Assembly (NCBI GenBank): GCA_964451885.1
Contig: CAYVJW010000016.1
Coordinates: 1-21,676 of the forward strand
Reading direction: 5' to 3'
Length of the DNA stretch: 21,676 nt
Origin: CAYVJW01 sp964451885
GTDB taxonomy: Bacteria; Patescibacteriota; Gracilibacteria; UBA4473
Below, one piece after another: positions 1 to 6,923 of this stretch. The position numbers were made by a program, and so were the translations under genes. Below the pieces are notes generated by a model. It ran no database searches, had not been told where the DNA came from, and worked only from the letters and a program-made list of their open reading frames with translations. The first letter of the stretch is position 1. Each line of letters begins with the position of its first letter.

Positions 1-60
1 TCTCATATTCACGCCATATAAATTCCTAAAAAAGTCTCACAATATTACCCATTCGACCCA

Positions 61-158
61 TTCGACAAGCTCAGGGTTTACAACAAGCTCAGGGTCTTCG
101 ACAATATTCCTCGATTTTTTATAAATTTATCTGACGCAAATCTGTCTTCGACCCTGAG
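61..158. repeat. REP-like intergenic repeat with direct and inverted copies
   Basis: The 13-mer acaagctcagggt occurs at 65-77 and again at 83-95, each next to a ttcgac motif. The reverse complement, gaccctgag, appears at 150-158, again preceded by cttc. This mix of tcgac and ctcaggg words in both orientations is typical of dispersed REP-like intergenic repeats seen in many environmental bacterial genomes. No coding capacity is visible here. Confidence 0.55.
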
Positions 159-240
159 TTTTTACCGAAGGGAGCGAATCTACGTACTTTATTTTTTGCC
201 AAAACCCTAAATCCTTAAGTTTACATTTTTTGGTTAGGGG

Positions 241-386
241 CTTGGCAGAAAATAAGTTACCAAGTTTAATAAGATTTTTTTTCATGTACGAGGAGGGAAA
301 GCTAAGTCATTGTAATATGGCGAAGTTTTTCTGATGAAGTACATGGAGAAAAAGATATTAAAATGGGTAACTTATTTTCTGCTAAG
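241..386. repeat. 146-bp inverted-repeat element (MITE-like)
   Basis: The 21-nt arm at 241-261 (starts cttggcagaaaata) is matched by its reverse complement at 366-386 with one mismatch, which would be a G-U pair in RNA. A second nested pair, catgtac at 283-289 and gtacatg at 339-345, lies inside. No open frame of note lies between the arms. The arrangement fits either a miniature inverted-repeat element or a large structured transcript. No clear target-site duplication was seen. Confidence 0.5.
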
Positions 387-434
387 TACCTTAGGATCCG
401 TTAAAAAAGTCCGAAACTATTGACTTTTCGCAAG

Positions 435-477
435 AAATAAGTAAAAGATATATAAAAAGCTCTTTTACATCTTATTT
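435..477 (+). promoter_or_regulatory. AT-rich inverted repeat upstream of the GC-rich gene
   Basis: gtaaaaga (441-448) and tcttttac (461-468) form a perfect 8-bp inverted repeat. It extends outward to aaataag and cttattt with a 2-3 nt bulge. Its centre is tatataaa, and a TTGACT word lies at 420-425. This is a plausible promoter/operator zone for the gene starting at 620, but the spacing between -35 and -10 candidates is not canonical, so the assignment is tentative. Confidence 0.3.
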
Positions 478-534
478 TTTAGCAGACACTGATCTGTCCT
501 CGAGACTCGAGTTCAGATGTCCTGTCTGCTAAAA
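477..534 (+). other. Strong three-part hairpin in the leader of the 620 gene
   Basis: A 12-bp stem (477-488 with 523-534, arms ending agcagaca / tgtctgct) is followed by a 3x4 internal loop. Next come a 5-bp stem (492-496 with 514-518), a 2x2 internal loop, and a 5-bp cap stem ctcga/tcgag (499-503 with 507-511) with a 3-nt loop. No T-run follows on either strand, so it does not look like a terminator. It lies 86 nt before the ATG at 620 and may be a structured 5' UTR or a small RNA. The partner relation to 620 is inference. Confidence 0.55.
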
Positions 535-606
535 CAAAGCTTTTAGGGTAAATATCAATAATTTTGTTGGGTTTAAAAACCCAACCTTGAAACTCAACCA
601 ACATGA

Positions 607-611
607 AAGGA
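607..611 (+). promoter_or_regulatory. Shine-Dalgarno AAGGA deciding the 620 start
   Basis: AAGGA lies 8 nt before the ATG at 620. This supports that ATG over an in-frame TTG at 587, which has no such site. A six-codon frame (ATG 603, TGA 621-623) overlaps the same site but is probably fortuitous. Confidence 0.6.
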
Positions 612-619
612 ACAAGACA

Positions 620-1780
620 ATGAGTATTGGACTTTGGTGGTTCTGTAAGCAAGTCGAGAAAGCCGGAAGCATCGACCAGCTGATCGATCTTGCCGCGAAA
701 ATCAAAATTTGCAATGGCTGGGAACAAAAAATGACAGCATTGGCAAAACGGATAAAAAATCTTGCCGCCAGTGTGAATGATGTGGTCATTGTGAATAATC
801 ATGGGTTCGATTTTACCACGAGGCCAATTTTCCTGCGGGTTTACGCTGAACAGGAAGGGAGCGTATGCAGCCTGGAAGAAGGGGCTGCCCTCATGGGGGC
901 TCTCGAATGTGGCGGGGAAGATGGACAGAAGGCAAAGGAAGCCATTATGGCCGCCACAAAACCTCACATGAAGGTTCCTGAAGGTTCTACCCTGGAACAG
1001 CTCGACGAAATGGCCAAACTCGTCCACGGCGGTTTTCCCGAAGCAGACCGGCTGGCTTTCGAGCAATCGGCAATCAACGCTGTACTCGCGAACCGGCCAA
1101 CGCCTCAGCAAGTGGCAGACTTTGCCAAGAAAAGCATGCAAACGGTTTCCGGCTACGATGGTCTGCTGGTGGCCTACGTCACCAGCAATGACATCTCTCA
1201 CACTCTGAAAGGACTCGCCATCATTCGTGATGGAATTCGCAATGATCTCATGGGGCTCTTTCACGGGAAATCGAACAAAAAAGTGAAGGTAGCTCTGGCG
1301 GCCGCTATTCGGCCTATCTTCGTAGAGCACATCAGTCATGCGGCTGACCTTACTCTGGATCAGCTCAGAGATTTGGCCATGTTGGACAGCGCTTACGTAG
1401 GGGAAGAAGAAGGTTTAAGAGCGTTGGAAAATCATATCACCAACAACATCTTCCCCGAAAACGGGCAGCACAAGATCAATACCGCCAAAGAAGCCGCAGA
1501 CTTTGCCAAGAATTTTTGCACGCCAACGGGTCGGCATCGCTTCATCATCTTCTACTGTGAGGGGCTCGTTGTTTCCACGCCGGAGGATGTCGACGTATTG
1601 AGGGAAGCCATCAAAGGCAATCTCCATTACGGTGGTCGGGCAAAACTGGCCCTTCTGGAGGCGGCCCGGAAGGAGGGAGTCAAGATTGACGTTGACACCT
1701 TCCTTGCGGATAGCAATGAGGCTTCCGCTACCGAAATCAAGCTGCATCGGAGGCTCCACTATTCAAGAGATACTGGATGA
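620..1780 (+). CDS. Helical-repeat (alpha-solenoid-like) protein, GC-rich, probably frameshifted at the 3' end
   Basis: No family recognised. The 386-residue product shows repeated helix-turn-helix units of about 35-50 residues. Each begins with a word like S/T-L-x-Q-L-x-x-L-A. Units start near residues 17, 84, 123, 160, 194, 245, 287 and 319. The clearest copies share ADFAK at 166-170 and 292-296, and TLEQLDEMA (124) resembles TLDQLRDLA (245). Each unit has a Gly/charged turn and a second Ala/Leu-rich helix. There is no signal peptide or membrane segment, so a cytosolic scaffold or binding protein is plausible, as for TPR/HEAT-like solenoids. Start: ATG with AAGGA 8 nt upstream; a TTG at 587 is the alternative. 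GC content (roughly 54%) is well above the AT-rich neighbours. The last residues (LHYSRDTG) break the pattern, while another frame continues convincingly to 1871, so the true 3' end is probably there. Confidence 0.7.
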   Translation: MSIGLWWFCKQVEKAGSIDQLIDLAAKIKICNGWEQKMTALAKRIKNLAASVNDVVIVNNHGFDFTTRPIFLRVYAEQEGSVCSLEEGAALMGALECGGEDGQKAKEAIMAATKPHMKVPEGSTLEQLDEMAKLVHGGFPEADRLAFEQSAINAVLANRPTPQQVADFAKKSMQTVSGYDGLLVAYVTSNDISHTLKGLAIIRDGIRNDLMGLFHGKSNKKVKVALAAAIRPIFVEHISHAADLTLDQLRDLAMLDSAYVGEEEGLRALENHITNNIFPENGQHKINTAKEAADFAKNFCTPTGRHRFIIFYCEGLVVSTPEDVDVLREAIKGNLHYGGRAKLALLEAARKEGVKIDVDTFLADSNEASATEIKLHRRLHYSRDTG

Positions 1781-1871
1781 TCCGGAAGGATCCGGATTGG
1801 ATCCGAAGTACATCGAGGTGATGAAGAAGTTCGCCAAAGAAAAGCAAGAGCAAGAGGCCGTTGCCGCCTGA
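1752..1871 (+). pseudogene. Out-of-frame C-terminal tail of the 620 gene
   Basis: After the CGG AGG codons at 1748-1753, moving +1 gives 39 good residues ending at the TGA at 1869-1871. They include a predicted helix IEVMKKFAKEKQEQEAVAA. This reads like a natural soluble C-terminus, whereas the zero frame ends at 1780 after an unconvincing basic octapeptide. Options are an assembly indel, a real frameshift mutation, or programmed +1 frameshifting at tandem Arg codons with an internal ggagg. An independent small gene starting at ATG 1716 is possible but would overlap heavily and has an unnatural N-terminus. Confidence 0.5.
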
Positions 1872-1885
1872 CCTTGCCCCCCAGA

Positions 1886-1934
1886 CAGGACAACCGCACG
1901 AGCAATCTGCGGAATCAGTGTGGTGGTTGTCCTG
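1886..1934. repeat. 10-bp inverted repeat after the 620 gene
   Basis: caggacaacc at 1886-1895 pairs perfectly with ggttgtcctg at 1925-1934 across a 29-nt loop. It lies just after the stop at 1871 and before the stronger terminator. No T-run follows. It may stabilise the mRNA 3' end or be a protein-binding site. Confidence 0.45.
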
Positions 1935-1961
1935 TAGCGAATAACCATCTCCTTTGACCGG

Positions 1962-1994
1962 AGCGGCAATCCAATTCATCGGATTGCCGCTTTT
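1962..1994 (+). terminator. Rho-independent terminator of the 620 gene
   Basis: An 11-bp GC-rich stem (agcggcaatcc at 1962-1972 with its complement at 1981-1991) has an 8-nt loop and is followed directly by TTTT (1991-1994). It ends the GC-rich segment; the sequence turns strongly AT-rich right after. Confidence 0.8.
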
Positions 1995-2106
1995 GATAGT
2001 TATAAAACTTGACATAAAGAAGCAATAGAAATAAAATAAATATTAGATTAAATTCAACGTTATTAATCTTCCCGGGAGGGATTTTAAAAATTAAAAAAAC
2101 AAAAAG

Positions 2107-2125
2107 ACTTATCATTCTGATAAGT
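2107..2125. other. Small hairpin before the ppnN-like gene
   Basis: acttatca (2107-2114) and tgataagt (2118-2125) form an 8-bp stem with a 3-nt loop just upstream of the proposed -10 at 2130. Runs of A before and T-rich sequence after make it a possible weak bidirectional terminator or an operator. Confidence 0.35.
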
Positions 2126-2129
2126 TCTT

Positions 2130-2135
2130 TATATT
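2130..2135 (+). promoter_or_regulatory. Candidate -10 (TATATT) for leaderless ppnN-like mRNA
   Basis: TATATT lies exactly 8 nt before the ATG at 2144, with no Shine-Dalgarno sequence between. The same TANNNT-N8/9-ATG layout recurs at most plus-strand genes here. No clear -35 is seen. Confidence 0.5.
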
Positions 2136-2143
2136 TTATAAAT

Positions 2144-3523
2144 ATGCCAAGAAAAACTCAAGACAAAAGAATCGACCTCGAAGTCCCCCTCATTCCCGAA
2201 TTTCTGGGAGTAGAAGAACTTTCTCCAGATCTCTGCGCGCGCATTGAAAGCAAATTAAACCCCGAAAACCAAACAACAGAAACGGTTGCTGACTTTCAAA
2301 ACATAGTAAAAGCGCTTATTGATATCCACCGGAGAATGTATTTTGATCGGCGGAAATTCCAACGGAGATTCGAGGGGATGACAGTGGAGAACATTAAAAA
2401 TGAATCATTAGTATGCAAGAATGTGCCAATTGATACGCTTCTTCCTGATGGAGAAACACTCACTGCCGCACAACTTGAATTTATCTCAACCGCCGTAAGA
2501 GATATTCTTTTAGCGCCTAAATTTCCGAAGACCTCAACCTCTAGAGAAGTATCAGCCCAAGTAAAAGCCTTTATGGAAAACACAGGTTTTTTTAATCGTG
2601 AGGTAAGGGAAGCTTCCGTGGTATGGGGAGGAGGATCTTTGCCTAAAGAGGAAATCGGGAGATGGACGGAATATACTTTTGCCAAAAGCGTAGGATACTG
2701 GGACGCGCTCCTAAGAAAACCGGAAATTATCACCGGATGCGGATCGGGAATGATGAAAGCTCCTTTTTCCGGAGCATCCGTTGCCTTTGAAAAACAACGC
2801 CTCTACGAACGAAAAAATTCTTTCGGTTTCTCGGAAAAAAAGATTCTGACCATCGAAACACCGAATTCATACATCACGAGGCTACTGATTTTTAAAAATA
2901 TGATGCAGAGAATAGAAGGATTTATTCGAGCGGGGCACCGCTTGAGAGTCCATCCCGGAGGAGCCGGGACGCTTGAGGAAATTACAACATTTTTAGCCAT
3001 GATAATGCATAAAGCCAATGATGGCCTCCACTATCCTTTCCATTTGGTAGAAAGAACAGGAGGGGAATGGGTAAAAACAATTCAGGAGTATCTCTGTACT
3101 TGTTTTGGAAATACTTTGGAGGATAAGTGTGAATTTTTTGTCGGGGAGCCGGAAGATTATGGAAGGATGCTTAATAAATTAAGTATCAAACCGGAAAGTT
3201 TATGGAACGATGATTTGTTCTTCCCCACGGAACTCCAAAAATCACCCGAAGTTAGTTTCGAGAGCATAGAATCTTTAGATTTTTCAACGGACCAGGACAT
3301 GTTCCAACTTTTAATAAACATACAGCGGCTTTTCTCATCCCTTGTTCATCTTCTCGTAAAAGACCCCGCTCTTGCTAAATCCTGGGGAGACGAAAAACCC
3401 TTAATAAAAGGCACCCCGAAAATCGTCCGGGCAACGGATGATCTGATAAAATGGTTTACCGTAAACAACCGCATGTATATGCCGCCGGATCAAGTGGATA
3501 AATTGCCTTATAGAGTTGAATAA
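2144..3523 (+). CDS. ppnN: PpnN-like nucleotide 5'-monophosphate nucleosidase (LOG family)
   Basis: The 459-residue product matches the layout of PpnN/YgdH (E. coli about 454 residues). An N-terminal domain is followed by a Rossmann-like LOG domain with GCGSGMMKAP at 198-207 and the diagnostic PGGAGTLEE at 271-279. A C-terminal region of about 130 residues follows. Family members cleave the N-glycosidic bond of purine/pyrimidine nucleoside monophosphates to give ribose 5-phosphate and free base; E. coli PpnN is controlled by (p)ppGpp. Here a possible ppGpp-hydrolase gene lies at 12724, which is suggestive only. LOG enzymes of the cytokinin-activating type are usually about 200 residues, so the length favours PpnN. 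There is no Shine-Dalgarno; TATATT sits 8 nt before the ATG. It is cytosolic, with no signal or membrane segment. The specific substrate is not shown by sequence alone. Confidence 0.75.
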   Translation: MPRKTQDKRIDLEVPLIPEFLGVEELSPDLCARIESKLNPENQTTETVADFQNIVKALIDIHRRMYFDRRKFQRRFEGMTVENIKNESLVCKNVPIDTLLPDGETLTAAQLEFISTAVRDILLAPKFPKTSTSREVSAQVKAFMENTGFFNREVREASVVWGGGSLPKEEIGRWTEYTFAKSVGYWDALLRKPEIITGCGSGMMKAPFSGASVAFEKQRLYERKNSFGFSEKKILTIETPNSYITRLLIFKNMMQRIEGFIRAGHRLRVHPGGAGTLEEITTFLAMIMHKANDGLHYPFHLVERTGGEWVKTIQEYLCTCFGNTLEDKCEFFVGEPEDYGRMLNKLSIKPESLWNDDLFFPTELQKSPEVSFESIESLDFSTDQDMFQLLINIQRLFSSLVHLLVKDPALAKSWGDEKPLIKGTPKIVRATDDLIKWFTVNNRMYMPPDQVDKLPYRVE

Positions 3524-3585
3524 ATTTTGTATCCAAGGTTAATCTTAAAAGAAGCTATTACTTACTCCCCATAGTACCGTGATTA

Positions 3586-3608
3586 GGCTCCAGGTGTAAC
3601 CTGGAGCC
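3586..3608. other. Perfect 10-bp hairpin between ppnN-like and XapX genes
   Basis: ggctccaggt (3586-3595) and acctggagcc (3599-3608) pair perfectly around a 3-nt loop. It lies in the 160-bp gap between two convergent genes, where a terminator is expected. There is no T-run on either side, so it could be a Rho-type or stem-only transcription barrier, or an RNA-stabilising hairpin. Confidence 0.5.
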
Positions 3609-3683
3609 AGTGAAAAAATAAGTGAAAGGCGGCCAATTCTCACGACTATTCTCGGAAATTATTGACACAACCTTATGTTGTAT

Positions 3684-3872
3684 TTAGAAGATTTTTTGCA
3701 TGATTTCATGTACAAAAGGAGGTAATACATATCCTCCTAACCAAACACCGGCAATGCCCATGATTGCCGGGAAGACAGGAGGCGCCGGGATTGGCAACTT
3801 GAGAAGGGCAAACACCAGCCCTAGCAGAATTCCAGCTAGAAGGGATTTTACACTGATTAGAGCGAGTTCCAT
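3684..3872 (-). CDS. XapX domain small membrane protein
   Basis: The 62-residue product has two hydrophobic segments: about 8-25 (SLLAGILLGLVFALLKLP) and 32-52 (VFPAIMGIAGVWLGGYVLPP). A LPIPAPP hinge joins them. This is the signature of the XapX (DUF1427) family, short two-helix inner-membrane proteins. Their role is not established; in some bacteria the domain is encoded near xanthosine utilisation genes. The start is supported by CAGGAG 10 nt upstream (3883-3888 on the plus strand), a clear Shine-Dalgarno unlike most neighbours. It lies downstream of the methyltransferase gene on the same strand with a 93-nt gap, so it may be separately transcribed. Base composition is somewhat richer in GC than the flanks. 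Family call is confident; function is not. Confidence 0.8.
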   Translation of the reverse strand: MELALISVKSLLAGILLGLVFALLKLPIPAPPVFPAIMGIAGVWLGGYVLPPFVHEIMQKIF

Positions 3873-3965
3873 CTTTGGTTAACTCCTGTTGTTGGAGGGT
3901 TATCAAAATAATAGAAAATCTTCGAATTTAAGAATGTGAAATTATCATAAAATGTCAAATAAAAG

Positions 3966-4613
3966 TTAGGAACTTGGCAGTATAGGGGGACTTTTCTTTC
4001 TTCCAATTACAATATAATTTCTTCCCCTAAAAATCTCCCCCCTCAAAACCTCAAATCCGGTATTCTCAAAAAGTTTTTTCAGTTCCTTATCAGAAACCCG
4101 GCGATAAACCCGAGGGTGCTTTTCATTTCCAAAAGGAATGATCCAGTTTTTAAACCTTCCTTTGAGAATATTCGGCCAGAAATGTTTTTGGGGTAATTTC
4201 CAGGTAGTAATAAAAAGTATCCCCCCCGGCTTTAAAACCCGGGCACATTCCGAAAGAAAAGCCTTCTGGTGTTTTTTATTCAGCAAATGATGAAAAGCCG
4301 CAATTGCCACCACCACCTCAAAATTATCATCCCCAAAAGGAAACTTTTCCGAAAAATCACCTCGAAAGAAGTGGTCGTGAGGGAGCTGATCACGGGCAAT
4401 TTTTAACATCTTCTGAGAAACATCTAACCCAAAATAATTTCCTTCCGGTACAAGATCAGTAGATAAAAACTTCCGAAACCGTCCGTTTCCGCACCCAAGA
4501 TCCAAGACACGATCCTTGGATTTGATATAAGGAAGGATAAGATCAAACTCCGGCCAGGAGTTACCGCGGGTGGCAGAGAATTCATGGGCAAAAGAATCAT
4601 ATTGGCAACTCAT
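3966..4613 (-). CDS. Class I SAM-dependent methyltransferase, Trm9/ALKBH8-like
   Basis: The 215-residue product has the Rossmann methyltransferase motifs: motif I VLDLGCGNGRF (36-46), the acidic end of strand 2 in GLDVS (62-66), GDFSEKFPFGDDNFEVV (85-101), then AFHHL (106-110) and the post-motif ARVLKPGG. The N-terminus YDSFAHEFSATRGNSWPEF resembles the start of Trm9/ALKBH8 tRNA wobble-uridine carboxymethyl methyltransferases, which carry a similar F-S-x-T-R...W-P word. A tRNA substrate is possible but unproven; small-molecule methyltransferases share the core fold. The gene follows the antiporter with only 12 nt between. A TAGAAT hexamer that overlaps the antiporter stop lies 9 nt before the ATG, so it may have its own leaderless start as well as read-through. 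No Shine-Dalgarno is seen. Confidence 0.75.
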   Translation of the reverse strand: MSCQYDSFAHEFSATRGNSWPEFDLILPYIKSKDRVLDLGCGNGRFRKFLSTDLVPEGNYFGLDVSQKMLKIARDQLPHDHFFRGDFSEKFPFGDDNFEVVVAIAAFHHLLNKKHQKAFLSECARVLKPGGILFITTWKLPQKHFWPNILKGRFKNWIIPFGNEKHPRVYRRVSDKELKKLFENTGFEVLRGEIFRGRNYIVIGRKKSPPILPSS

Positions 4614-4622
4614 ATTCTATAA

Positions 4623-4628
4623 ATTCTA
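4623..4628 (-). promoter_or_regulatory. Candidate -10 (TAGAAT) for the methyltransferase gene
   Basis: On the minus strand TAGAAT ends 9 nt before the ATG at 4613 and includes the TAG stop of the upstream antiporter gene. It lies in a 9-bp tandem repeat (attctataa at 4614-4622, with a second copy at 4623-4631). The layout matches the leaderless pattern elsewhere. Confidence 0.35.
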
Positions 4629-6719
4629 TAAATAATGTTTTCTCAGCCATACTAAATTCCGTTCTGTCCGCTCCGCCAAATTCTCATCCATCTTCTTATA
4701 CACCTTTTCGGAAACCAGATTCGCATCAAGAAATTTTTTGATCAACGTTTTTTCCAGCCGAAGGCACACGCGTTCGGCCATATGGATTTTTGCGCCCATC
4801 ACTAAATGAGGAAACCGGCTTTCCAGTTTCTCCATCTTCTTTTCGGCATTGGCATGCCACTTTTCATAACGCCGGATAATCTTTTCCAAAACCTTTGAAT
4901 TTCGAAGAAGGGGATGTTTTTCTTTCAAATCACGAAAACTGCGAATCAACTTCCAGCTTGAGATTCTTCTCCCTCGGTAATGCTGAAGTCGCTCAATAAT
5001 CCGATGGTCCCGGTACTTGAGATATATTTTTTGCGGAATGCCAAAAAACGTTTCTTCTGAAAAAGGGCAGTGATGCGGGATTTCGGGAGCAATTTTTGGC
5101 TGCTCCTGCCTTTCATCCGGAAGGATGTCCCGATCAAGCCGTTCCGTTTGCCTTTCCATACTTTCCATCAGGACCATAAAACGTTTTTCGGAAAGCTCAT
5201 GCTGGTCAAATAATTTTCTGTAGCTTTGCATTTCAGTTCCCAGAGCATGATATGTCAGGAATTTTTCAGTCTCTCTTATCCGTTTCTTGAGTGTTTTTTC
5301 AAAACCTTCCAGATCAAGAATCGTTTTTTCTTCAGCGGAAGAATAAATATTTTCTAGATGCTCAAAAACAGACTGAGTTATATATTTTTTATAAAGCAGG
5401 CTTTTTAACTGCTTTTTAATAGCCTCGTCGATTAATATTTGTACCTCATACTCCTGGATTCGCTCCGAAACAGTAAAATCCACCAGCTTCATTTTTTTTA
5501 GCAAAGTAGAAATAGTCGTTGCATTAAGAACAAAAGTTCCTACGATAACCCCGGCTGTCATAGCCTGCAATTGCTGGGCAAAAGCAAAATCCTCCGGAAT
5601 TAAAAGTACCGCCGCCGCAGCCAGAGCCCCGCGAAGCCCTCCCCATGCTGTGATAGTTTGGTAAGGAAAAGAAATCTTATTTTCCTTACTTCTGAAAAAA
5701 TTTGAAATAAAAAAGGTCACATAAACAGAAAATGGGCGAGCAAGAAGGATACAGACACCTGCTGCAACAAGCATTGATACCCAGTGTTCGGCAAAGTCGA
5801 CCTGTCCCAGCTTCATTCCCAAAAGCAGGAAGATAAGAGAATTCGCGATAAACCCCATAAATTCCCAAACCTCTGTAAAAAGCATCTTCATTTTTGGCTC
5901 CAGTTTTCGCCGGCCAGCGTTTCCCATTATGATCCCGGCAGCCATGGTAGCAAGGATTCCAGAAACATGCAGTATGGCCTCCGAAAAAATAAAAGTCACA
6001 TGTGCGAGAATCAAACTTAAAGTCAGTTGCACTCCTTTTGTCCCAGATTTAGCAATAGCATGGGAAAAAATCCACCCCAAAATGGTCCCCACTGCAATCC
6101 CCTCAAAAAGGGAAAGCAAAAAATGCCCGGACTGAGTCATGAGCATCTTGGGCGTAAGCGCAATAGCCCCCGTCACAACAACCGCTTTCAAAATAAACTG
6201 AAACAAAACCAAAGACGTCCCATCATTCAGTAAACTTTCCCCGTCTACAATAGTAGTGAGTTTTTTAGGCGCACGAAGCTCTTTGAATACAGCCAATACC
6301 GCTATTGGATCAGTAGCCGAAATAAACGCTGCAAAAAGAACACTCGCTCCCCAAGGTATTTCGATCAAAAAATGCAAAGAAGAAGAAATTATTGACACAG
6401 ATAGAATAAGCCCCAAAGTAGCCAGCAAAGAAACTTCCCCAACTACTCCGCGAAACTGGCGGAAATTCAAATGATAAGCAGACTCAAAGATTAAAGTCGG
6501 AAGAAATACATAAAAAACGATTTCCGGAGAAAAAGAAAAATGCTCAAAAATAGTCTGTTCAAAGTTTTGGGTGATAAAAGAAAGTATGATTCCCCCAAAA
6601 AGAAGAGCCACTGTAAAAGAAATTCTAGTACGTTCGGCAATAGCATGGATAAGTGTCGCAAGTGTCAGGCAAGTAAAAACAGCAATAGCGCTGAGGAGGA
6701 AAACAGAGGGATCTTCCAT
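4626..6719 (-). CDS. CPA1-family Na+/H+ antiporter (NhaP/NHE-like) with long cytoplasmic tail
   Basis: The 697-residue protein has about twelve hydrophobic segments in the first roughly 410 residues. It carries CPA1 hallmarks: FLPTLIFESAYHLN (72-85), ISATDPIAV (133-141), GESLLNDG (160-167) and a late GGLRGA. Such carriers exchange monovalent cations for protons and set internal pH and Na+/K+. The remaining roughly 280 residues are charged, helical and probably cytoplasmic, with two blocks rich in Arg/Glu; this is like the regulatory tails of NHE-type exchangers but without a recognisable CNB or RCK domain. No Shine-Dalgarno is visible. A heptameric tandem repeat starts 1 nt before the ATG. 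It is first in a minus-strand run with the methyltransferase. Which cation is moved is not decided by sequence. Confidence 0.88.
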   Translation of the reverse strand: MEDPSVFLLSAIAVFTCLTLATLIHAIAERTRISFTVALLFGGIILSFITQNFEQTIFEHFSFSPEIVFYVFLPTLIFESAYHLNFRQFRGVVGEVSLLATLGLILSVSIISSSLHFLIEIPWGASVLFAAFISATDPIAVLAVFKELRAPKKLTTIVDGESLLNDGTSLVLFQFILKAVVVTGAIALTPKMLMTQSGHFLLSLFEGIAVGTILGWIFSHAIAKSGTKGVQLTLSLILAHVTFIFSEAILHVSGILATMAAGIIMGNAGRRKLEPKMKMLFTEVWEFMGFIANSLIFLLLGMKLGQVDFAEHWVSMLVAAGVCILLARPFSVYVTFFISNFFRSKENKISFPYQTITAWGGLRGALAAAAVLLIPEDFAFAQQLQAMTAGVIVGTFVLNATTISTLLKKMKLVDFTVSERIQEYEVQILIDEAIKKQLKSLLYKKYITQSVFEHLENIYSSAEEKTILDLEGFEKTLKKRIRETEKFLTYHALGTEMQSYRKLFDQHELSEKRFMVLMESMERQTERLDRDILPDERQEQPKIAPEIPHHCPFSEETFFGIPQKIYLKYRDHRIIERLQHYRGRRISSWKLIRSFRDLKEKHPLLRNSKVLEKIIRRYEKWHANAEKKMEKLESRFPHLVMGAKIHMAERVCLRLEKTLIKKFLDANLVSEKVYKKMDENLAERTERNLVWLRKHYL

Positions 6720-6720
6720 G

Positions 6721-6769
6721 GGCAGTGAACAGTGAGCAACAAACAGTGGACAATAAACAGTGAACAGTT
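6721..6769. repeat. Tandem heptameric repeat (7 units)
   Basis: Seven 7-nt units in a row: ggcagtg, aacagtg, agcaaca, aacagtg, gacaata, aacagtg, aacagtt. The strongest period is 14 bp, with aacagtg at 6728, 6742 and 6756. It abuts the start codon of the antiporter gene on the minus strand and lies in the divergent gap with the 939-residue gene. Confidence 0.7.
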
Positions 6770-6909
6770 TAGAAATTCAAAGCATAATGTCCAATTTTCG
6801 TATCAACTCTTGTTTCTCTGTTCTAAATATCTCAAAAAAAAATAAGAATTTTAATAATTTGCTTTACTCCTTGTTTTGTATTTGTTAAATAAAAACAGTG
6901 TTTGATATT

Positions 6910-6915
6910 TATAGT
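6910..6915 (+). promoter_or_regulatory. Candidate -10 (TATAGT) for the 6924 gene
   Basis: TATAGT lies exactly 8 nt before the ATG at 6924, with no Shine-Dalgarno. It is part of the recurrent TANNNT-N8/9-ATG layout. Confidence 0.55.
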
Positions 6916-6923
6916 GAAATACT

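Noticed and set aside
477..534. Integron attC site
   Set aside because: The hairpin has bulges like attC, but the conserved core-site words (RYYYAAC / GTTRRRY) are not present and no integrase is nearby.
1..619. Possible CRISPR array or tRNA in the leading intergenic region
   Set aside because: Repeats are too few and irregular for a CRISPR array, and no cloverleaf or T-loop sequence could be found.
479..1339. Open frame of 286 codons on the minus strand
   Set aside because: It is the antisense shadow of the GC-rich 620 gene; the plus frame has a Shine-Dalgarno, repeat structure and terminator, the minus frame has none and reads as Phe/Cys-rich filler.
3953..3958. Minus-strand TTGACA before the XapX gene as a -35
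   Set aside because: No good -10 lies 16-18 nt downstream, so it was not listed as a promoter.
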